IMG/VR virus record: IMGVR_UViG_3300047443_000148
Span: 1 to 42,037 of that record
Strand: one strand, 5' to 3'
Origin: a virus
DNA: 42,037 bases
Shown here: one piece after another, positions 38,152 through 42,037 of the stretch
Position numbering within the stretch: the stretch's first letter is position 1
Layout: every line of letters begins with the position of its first letter
Translations under genes and position numbers: made by a program
Notes under the pieces: generated by a model
The model's input: only the letters and a program-made list of their open reading frames with translations
Database searches by the model: none
Told to the model about the DNA's origin: nothing

Positions 38152-38176
38152 GACGAAAGACCTCGAGTCTTTCGTC
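38152..38176 (+). terminator. perfect hairpin at the end of the first early operon
   Basis: Ten-base arms (38152-38161 with 38167-38176) with a five-base loop lie ten bases after the 38142 stop. It may end the upstream operon or act as an operator together with the next dyads. Confidence 0.65.
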
Positions 38177-38197
38177 GCGTACATGGCAAGTGCAATC

Positions 38198-38242
38198 ACG
38201 GACCCTTGGTGTACACTGAGGGTCCGTACTAGTCTCTACTAG
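38198..38242 (+). promoter_or_regulatory. operator-rich promoter of the replication operon
   Basis: ACGGACCCT (38198-38206) and AGGGTCCGT (38219-38227) are perfect inverted arms, with the palindrome GTGTACAC (38209-38216) between them: 26 of 30 bases symmetric. CTAGT/ACTAG follows at 38229-38242. TTGGTG (38206-38211) and TAGTCT (38230-38235) are 18 bases apart and could be -35 and -10, so the dyads would overlap the promoter. Confidence 0.6.
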
Positions 38243-38260
38243 GTGATGAAAGGGGGCGCT

Positions 38261-38437
38261 GTGGAAGTCCTCGCCACCAGCAAAGAAGTCGCCGAGTACC
38301 TCAACATCCACCCGCAGACCATGGACCGGTGGGCGGTAACCGGCAAGGGCCCGTCGTACGCCAAGATCGAGGGCATCCGGCGCTACAGCTGGGCCGACGT
38401 GCGAGCCTGGGTCGAAGCCCAGAAGGTGAGGCACTGA
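38261..38437 (+). CDS. excisionase-like HTH_17 protein, 58 aa
   Basis: GTG at 38261 follows AAAGGGGG at good spacing; earlier starts at 38243 and 38246 overlap that site. T-S-K-E-V-A-E-Y-L-N-I-H-P-Q-T-M-D-R-W and Y-S-W-A-D-V-R-A-W-V-E-A-Q are the winged-HTH pattern of excisionase and MerR-type small regulators. No integrase is seen, so it more likely regulates the replication operon it heads, binding the palindromes just upstream. Confidence 0.8.
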   Translation: MEVLATSKEVAEYLNIHPQTMDRWAVTGKGPSYAKIEGIRRYSWADVRAWVEAQKVRH

Positions 38438-38438
38438 C

Positions 38439-38642
38439 ATGGCCGACTACTCCCCGACCGGCTACTGGGCGCACTACGGCCCCGGCTCGCCCTCGCCCGC
38501 AACCGCCCACCTGCCCGTCGTATCGCTCGAGCCCGGCGCCGACGGCTACACCTACGCCATGGTCTGCACCTCCCGTGGCTACCTGGAGCGCGCCGCGAGC
38601 CTCAAGAACTTCCTGCGGGTCACCGCCGACCCGAGGGGATGA
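38439..38642 (+). CDS. hypothetical protein, 67 aa
   Basis: ATG at 38439 starts one base after the HTH stop. Y-S-P-T-G-Y-W-A-H-Y-G-P-G-S-P at the start, then Y-A-M-V-C-T-S-R-G-Y-L. Small, polar and aromatic; no known domain. It lies between the HTH and ATPase genes and is presumably co-expressed with replication functions. Confidence 0.55.
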   Translation: MADYSPTGYWAHYGPGSPSPATAHLPVVSLEPGADGYTYAMVCTSRGYLERAASLKNFLRVTADPRG

Positions 38643-38643
38643 C

Positions 38644-40065
38644 GTGAAGCTCTTCAACCCCCTCCTCGACGACGGCGGCGAGGTGATCCCCGCCAAATGG
38701 GCCCTCGACCTCGACGTGCCAGGCTGGGAAGAGTTCCTTCCGGCCGACGTCCTTGCTGAGCAGGCGAAGGCCGCCCACGAAGCTGAGCTGCTCAAGGCCG
38801 CCGAGAACATCCTCAACTACCGGGAAGCGGGGCGCCTCGCCGACCGGCTGGAGTCCGAGCGCAACGGGCACGGTGATTCCTGGCTCGAACTCGACATCGA
38901 CGAGCTGTTCGACACCGAGCAGCAGCAGCCGGACGTGGGCGCCTTCCTCGACGGTGACATGTCCAACGGCGGCGGCGTCTTCTACGCGGGCAAGGTCAAC
39001 GAGATCCACGGGCCGTCCGAGTCAGGCAAGACCATGGTGCTGCTGGCCGTCGCAGCCCAGGAAATCCAGGCCGGAAACCACGTCGTCATGATCGACTTCG
39101 AGGACGACGGACGCTCTATCATTAACCGGCTCCGCTGGGTGTTCGCCCTCGACCGGGAAGACATCCGCAAGCGATTCCACTACTTCCGGCCCGACGTCGC
39201 ATTCAACGAAAAGGCCCTCGCCTACATTTCCGCCATCGACGGCGTCACTCTCGGAATCATCGACGCCATCACCGAGGGAATGTCGATCGCCCAGCTCGAC
39301 GGCCGCAACGAGAACGAAGTGGCCACCTGGTACAACGACTTCCCCAAGAAGCTCGCCGCAACCGGTATGGCCGTTGTTCTCGTCGACCACACCTCGCACG
39401 ACAAAGTCGACCGGCAAATCGGAAGCCAGCACAAGAAATCCGCTATCGACGGCGTCTCTTATACCGCGGAACCCATCGCGCCTTTCACGAAGGGCGGACG
39501 GGGACACCTCCGACTGAAGATAGCCAAGGACAAGATCGGTTCCGTCCGGGCCGACGCGCTCCCACAAGGGGACGGCAAGCAGTACTGGCGCGGCGACTTC
39601 AAGATCAACGGCACCATGTCGCCGGACAGCCCCGTCGTGACACTCCACGGCGTCGACCCGGCGAACTTCACGATTCAGGCCGACACCGGCAAGGCCCACG
39701 ACGTCAAGGCCGTGACCCTGCCGACGCCCGCGGAGTCCCAGGTGCTACTGATCCTCGCGGAGGACGGCGGATGGCTGTCGGCCGACGGAATCAAGAACTG
39801 GTACAACCAGGGGATGGAGCCGAAGGACCCCGGCAGGATGGACCGGACGACGCCCCGGAAGATGGCCGTGAAGCTCATCGGCAAGGGCCTCGTGGAGCGG
39901 CAGTACAGCGGGCAGAGCGTGTCCTATCGGGTGACACCGGACGGCTTGCACTCGGCAAATGTGTGGGTGAACAGGCAGGCCGAGGAGCCCCAGATGCGAC
40001 TCCCGGATGTTGGGTTCACAGAGGGCCCTGAACCCAAGGGTGAACCCAAGGGTGAACCCAAGTGA
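38644..40065 (+). CDS. RepA/RecA-fold (AAA_25) replication ATPase, 473 aa
   Basis: GTG at 38644 follows GAGGGG. Walker A G-P-S-E-S-G-K-T is at 123-130, Walker B L-G-I-I-D207, and V-V-L-V-D-H-T-S-H-D at 244-253 a third conserved element. This fold is shared by plasmid RepA hexameric helicases. Residues 370-430 form a winged-helix-like domain (W-L-S-A-D-G-I-K-N-W; M-A-V-K-L-I-G-K-G-L-V-E-R). The last twelve residues are G-E-P-K repeats encoded by the iterons. The stop codon at 40063 lies inside an iteron. It is the likely helicase or initiator, with the primase encoded at 24423. Confidence 0.82.
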   Translation: MKLFNPLLDDGGEVIPAKWALDLDVPGWEEFLPADVLAEQAKAAHEAELLKAAENILNYREAGRLADRLESERNGHGDSWLELDIDELFDTEQQQPDVGAFLDGDMSNGGGVFYAGKVNEIHGPSESGKTMVLLAVAAQEIQAGNHVVMIDFEDDGRSIINRLRWVFALDREDIRKRFHYFRPDVAFNEKALAYISAIDGVTLGIIDAITEGMSIAQLDGRNENEVATWYNDFPKKLAATGMAVVLVDHTSHDKVDRQIGSQHKKSAIDGVSYTAEPIAPFTKGGRGHLRLKIAKDKIGSVRADALPQGDGKQYWRGDFKINGTMSPDSPVVTLHGVDPANFTIQADTGKAHDVKAVTLPTPAESQVLLILAEDGGWLSADGIKNWYNQGMEPKDPGRMDRTTPRKMAVKLIGKGLVERQYSGQSVSYRVTPDGLHSANVWVNRQAEEPQMRLPDVGFTEGPEPKGEPKGEPK

Positions 40066-40146
40066 ACCCAAAAGTGAACCCTCGCTGACCTGCATGAACC
40101 CAAGTGAACCCAAGCGTGAACCCAAGTGTGAACCCATGAACCCAAA
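40029..40146 (+). repeat. iteron array TGAACCCAAG, ten units; candidate replication origin
   Basis: Full or near-full units begin at 40029, 40041, 40053, 40063, 40075, 40095, 40105, 40117, 40129 and 40137, mostly 10-12 bases apart, one helical turn. Single inverted copies lie at 40011-40018 and 40177-40183. Some units vary after TGAACCC. The array spans the end of the ATPase gene and the gap after it, the expected place for binding of a Rep protein. Confidence 0.75.
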
Positions 40147-40217
40147 CTTCCGGCACCCCTTTAGGGGGGCCGAGAAGGGTTCAGGTTCGAGTCCTCATGA
40201 AAAGTGGAAGGGGAACC

Positions 40218-40742
40218 ATGATCCAGATCGAACCCTGTCGAGGGTGTGGGCGAACCTTGTACACCGGCAAGGTGGCGAACCTGGACGTACGGTGCGAGGT
40301 CGAACCCCTCGACGCCCAGGAAGCCATCGCGGCGCTCATCGCTGGACGTGAACTCTGGAGGGCGACCCCCACCGGACTCACCCCCGCGGGATCGGCCGTC
40401 CTCGGAGCGCTGAAGCTTCGGGGGAACACCCTGGGCCCGACCGTCGTGGGAACCCATACCTGCAAAGCCCTGAACGGCCGTCTCCCGGCCTCTCAGAAGG
40501 TGGGTGGGCCCGTCCCCCCAAAAGCACCTGCGGACCGCCCTGTGGCCCCTTCAGTAGCTTCCTTGGGGCCCTCGACGGTTCACTCTGGTGTCCCCGATGC
40601 GGTGAGCCCCCCTTCTAGGGCCCCTGGGGGCACCGTGGAGCCCCTCTGCGACACCTGCCGACAGCCCTGCACCCCCGGCACCTACTGGGGCTTCCAGCAC
40701 GGCACCACGTGGGTCCACGCGGAGCACGTCACCTGCCCGTGA
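40218..40742 (+). CDS. Cys-rich protein with two zinc motifs, 174 aa
   Basis: ATG at 40218 follows GGAAGGGG; an ATG at 40197 has no site. The N-terminus has C-R-G-C-G-R-T-L-Y-T with a later C, and the C-terminus C-D-T-C-R-Q-P-C with H and C. The central part (about residues 95-145) is Pro/Val/Ser-rich with codon use unlike the rest. It is probably a zinc-binding regulator or nucleic acid accessory. No family recognised. Confidence 0.65.
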   Translation: MIQIEPCRGCGRTLYTGKVANLDVRCEVEPLDAQEAIAALIAGRELWRATPTGLTPAGSAVLGALKLRGNTLGPTVVGTHTCKALNGRLPASQKVGGPVPPKAPADRPVAPSVASLGPSTVHSGVPDAVSPPSRAPGGTVEPLCDTCRQPCTPGTYWGFQHGTTWVHAEHVTCP

Positions 40743-40751
40743 ACGCGAAGA

Positions 40752-40781
40752 GGGCCCCCACCCCGTGAAGGGTGAGGGCCC
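40752..40781. terminator. bidirectional hairpin between convergent genes
   Basis: Arms at 40752-40763 and 40770-40781 pair with one mismatch. It lies ten bases after the 40742 stop and thirteen before the leftward stop at 40794. Confidence 0.75.
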
Positions 40782-40793
40782 GAACGCAATTCC

Positions 40794-40934
40794 TCAGTTG
40801 ACCGGTGCCGCGGAATGCCTCTCCTCGTAATAGGCGTCCTCCGCCGCTGACTGCCTCTCCTCACATTCCCACGAGCAGAAACCGTTGTTGCGCTCGACCG
40901 GGTGGAATTCCTCCCGGCACCAAATGCAGTGCAT
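40794..40934 (-). CDS. zinc-finger peptide, 46 aa
   Basis: ATG at 40934 overlaps the upstream stop (TAATG). C-I-W-C-R-E-E-F near the start and F-C-S-W-E-C further on give a C4 zinc knuckle, followed by an acidic helix (A-A-E-D-A-Y-Y-E-E-R-H). Last gene of the leftward operon that crosses the window junction. Confidence 0.65.
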   Translation of the reverse strand: MHCIWCREEFHPVERNNGFCSWECEERQSAAEDAYYEERHSAAPVN

Positions 40935-41215
40935 TATCGGAGCGCTTCCGGAATATACACGTCCCGCGGGTTCCGGTCCGCCTTCGTGGCCCACTCCGCA
41001 CGATATGCCGCAGCCTGCGGGGAGTCGGCCTTGTGGACGAACGAGACGCACCGGGACGGCACCACGAAGATGCCGCCGTCGGCGTCGACGACCACCGTCC
41101 GGGGCTCCATGTCGGCGGCCGACGAGATCCCGTGAAGGCCCGGGATGATGGCCGCCGAGAAGTCGGTGAACCCGGGGGCGCCCTTTACCTCGACGTGGTT
41201 ACTGGGGTGCGACAT
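40934..41215 (-). CDS. hypothetical protein, 93 aa
   Basis: ATG at 41215 lies two bases before the upstream stop in the leftward direction; a GTG at 41257 would overlap the neighbour strongly. It is beta-rich: V-V-V-D-A-D-G-G-I-F-V-V-P, C-V-S-F-V-H-K, then a helix with A-A-Y-R-A-E-W-A. No known family. Confidence 0.6.
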   Translation of the reverse strand: MSHPSNHVEVKGAPGFTDFSAAIIPGLHGISSAADMEPRTVVVDADGGIFVVPSRCVSFVHKADSPQAAAYRAEWATKADRNPRDVYIPEALR

Positions 41216-41216
41216 G

Positions 41217-41363
41217 CTAGTGCCTGCTTTCACCTTGGGTGTGGTGGACTTCCCCACCGTGTGACACGTACCGGCCGCGCATCGACGACCGTTCCAGCTC
41301 GATCTCGTCGACCTGTTCCTGCGTGAGGGTGCGGACGAGGCGGTAGTAGTCGGCGAGGGTCAC
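41217..41363 (-). CDS. small protein, 48 aa, paralogue of the gene at 392-532
   Basis: GTG at 41363 overlaps the preceding stop in a GTGA junction. L-T-Q-E-Q-V-D in the middle and H-T-Q-G-E-S-R-H at the end match the 46-residue protein at 392-532, so this is a duplicated gene within one operon. Charged and helix-prone. Function unknown. Confidence 0.65.
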   Translation of the reverse strand: MTLADYYRLVRTLTQEQVDEIELERSSMRGRYVSHGGEVHHTQGESRH

Positions 41364-41713
41364 AGCCGGATCTCCGCCTGCGCCGCGACGTCGAAGATCG
41401 CGATCTCGCCGCGCTCGCGACCCACCCGACCGGCTTCTAGTCCGGTGGCGTGCCAGGTGGTGCCGTCGACCCACACCTTGCCGGTCTCGGAGTCCGTCCA
41501 CCAGCCCAGGAAGTCGGCGTTGATGTGCTCGGTCAGGTAGGTGGCGAACACCTCGACGTACCATTCCGCGGCCGGGGCGAAGCCAAGCTCTCCGGGGAGG
41601 ACCAGCGGGAAGACGATGCCGCCGACGAAGTAGCCGGAGGTGGGGAGTTCCGCTCCCCGAAGGCTGGCCGTTCCGCCTTCGGGGTTTTCGACGATCTGTG
41701 CGAAGTAGTCCAC
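41360..41713 (-). CDS. hypothetical protein, 117 aa
   Basis: GTG at 41713 follows AAGGAG. It reads Y-F-V-G-G-I-V-F-P-L-V-L, E-W-Y-V-E-V-F-A-T-Y-L and F-L-G-W-W-T-D-S-E-T-G-K-V-W-V-D-G-T-T-W, ending in an acidic helix-like stretch. It is a soluble alpha/beta protein without a recognised domain. The gap upstream (41714-41794) holds AT-rich bases with a small CCTAC/GTAGG dyad and may carry a promoter. Confidence 0.65.
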   Translation of the reverse strand: MDYFAQIVENPEGGTASLRGAELPTSGYFVGGIVFPLVLPGELGFAPAAEWYVEVFATYLTEHINADFLGWWTDSETGKVWVDGTTWHATGLEAGRVGRERGEIAIFDVAAQAEIRL

Positions 41714-41794
41714 GGTGACTCCTTGTGGTTGTGGTTGGGAATCTGGAGGGAACTCCTACAGGTATTACCTACCCGGTAGGCGCTCCCCTCAAAC

Positions 41795-42037
41795 TCACAC
41801 CCGCGCCTGACGCTCCCCCACACCGGCCAGCGTGTTCCTCCACGCCACCCAGGTGACCGCCTGCACGACCGAGGGGGTCTCCCCCAGACGCTGGGCAGCC
41901 TCCCAATAGCACTGAGCGACGAGCGCGTACCGGCCCTTTGCCGACAAGCCCCGGTTCCAGTCGCCCAGGGGGATCCCCACGCAGATGTCGTAGGCGTGAC
42001 GGTCGACGCACACCGCCACCGGATCCGACGGGTTCAC
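41795..42037 (-). CDS. C-terminal 80 codons of a junction-spanning gene
   Basis: The frame enters from the right edge: the first codon in the window is GTG at 42037, at the exact edge, so the real start is probably outside. V-D-R-H-A-Y-D-I-C-V-G and P-S-V-V-Q-A-V-T-W-V-A-W-R-N are family-like motifs seen in actinophage proteins of unknown role. Joined to the frame at 63-1 it makes a 101-residue protein with a proper start and ribosome site. Confidence 0.65.
   Translation of the reverse strand: MNPSDPVAVCVDRHAYDICVGIPLGDWNRGLSAKGRYALVAQCYWEAAQRLGETPSVVQAVTWVAWRNTLAGVGERQARV

Noticed and set aside
38261-38437. Excisionase as evidence for a temperate phage with site-specific integration
   Set aside because: I find no integrase, no att-like tRNA fusion and no partner recombinase. 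HTH_17 proteins also serve as plain regulators, and the operon context is replication.
40029-40065. G-E-P-K repeats as a functional protein tail
   Set aside because: They are the direct product of the iteron DNA repeats, which continue beyond the stop codon, so the DNA repeat is the more likely selected feature.

Overview
The window looks like an essentially complete genome of a siphovirus that infects an actinobacterium, most likely Streptomyces. The DNA is very GC-rich. The head-to-tail gene order is the classic one: terminase, portal, ClpP-type protease, HK97-type capsid, connectors, tail tube, frameshifted chaperones, tape measure and tail tip. Two accessory genes belong to families otherwise typical of Actinobacteria: an SsgA-like protein and a prokaryotic ubiquitin-like protein (Pup). 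The two ends of the window join in frame, giving one 101-codon gene across the junction. This suggests a circular or circularly permuted 42 kb molecule cut at an arbitrary point.

Layout. (1) Positions 1-1401 hold small leftward genes, continued across the junction by the leftward genes at 40794-42037. A well-formed leftward promoter lies at 1459-1487. (2) Positions 1402-2002 are non-coding and hold a phased repeat array just before the terminase genes, a candidate packaging or replication site. (3) Positions 2003-22959 form the rightward structural module. It ends with a 1282-residue carbohydrate-binding tail protein and a secreted GH43-like beta-propeller protein, and a strong hairpin at 23032-23065 separates it from the convergent leftward genes. 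(4) Positions 23077-35810 are leftward. They include a compact operon (Pup, a 62-residue protein, a primase-polymerase, an SsgA-like protein, a MazG-like protein, a membrane peptide and a papain-like enzyme), an amidase endolysin, many tiny zinc-binding proteins, a secreted GH16-like enzyme, a metallophosphoesterase, tRNA-Asn, a Cas4-like nuclease, endonuclease VII, regulators, a tRNA-like gene and holin-like membrane proteins. (5) Positions 35890-40742 are rightward and early or regulatory: a ribbon-helix-helix protein, small unknown genes, an operator-rich control region, an excisionase-like HTH protein, and a RepA-like ATPase whose 3' end runs into an iteron array.

How it works together. 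Replication probably uses the RepA-like ATPase, the iterons and the primase-polymerase with the host polymerase; I see no phage DNA polymerase and no integrase. Lysis and cell-envelope attack draw on the amidase, the papain-like enzyme, holin candidates and two glycoside-hydrolase-like proteins. The most striking part is the 23.0-25.8 kb operon. It puts a homologue of the host's protein-tagging modifier (Pup) and a homologue of the host's sporulation-division regulators (SsgA/SsgB) in one transcription unit, which looks like a host-takeover module acting on proteolysis and cell division.
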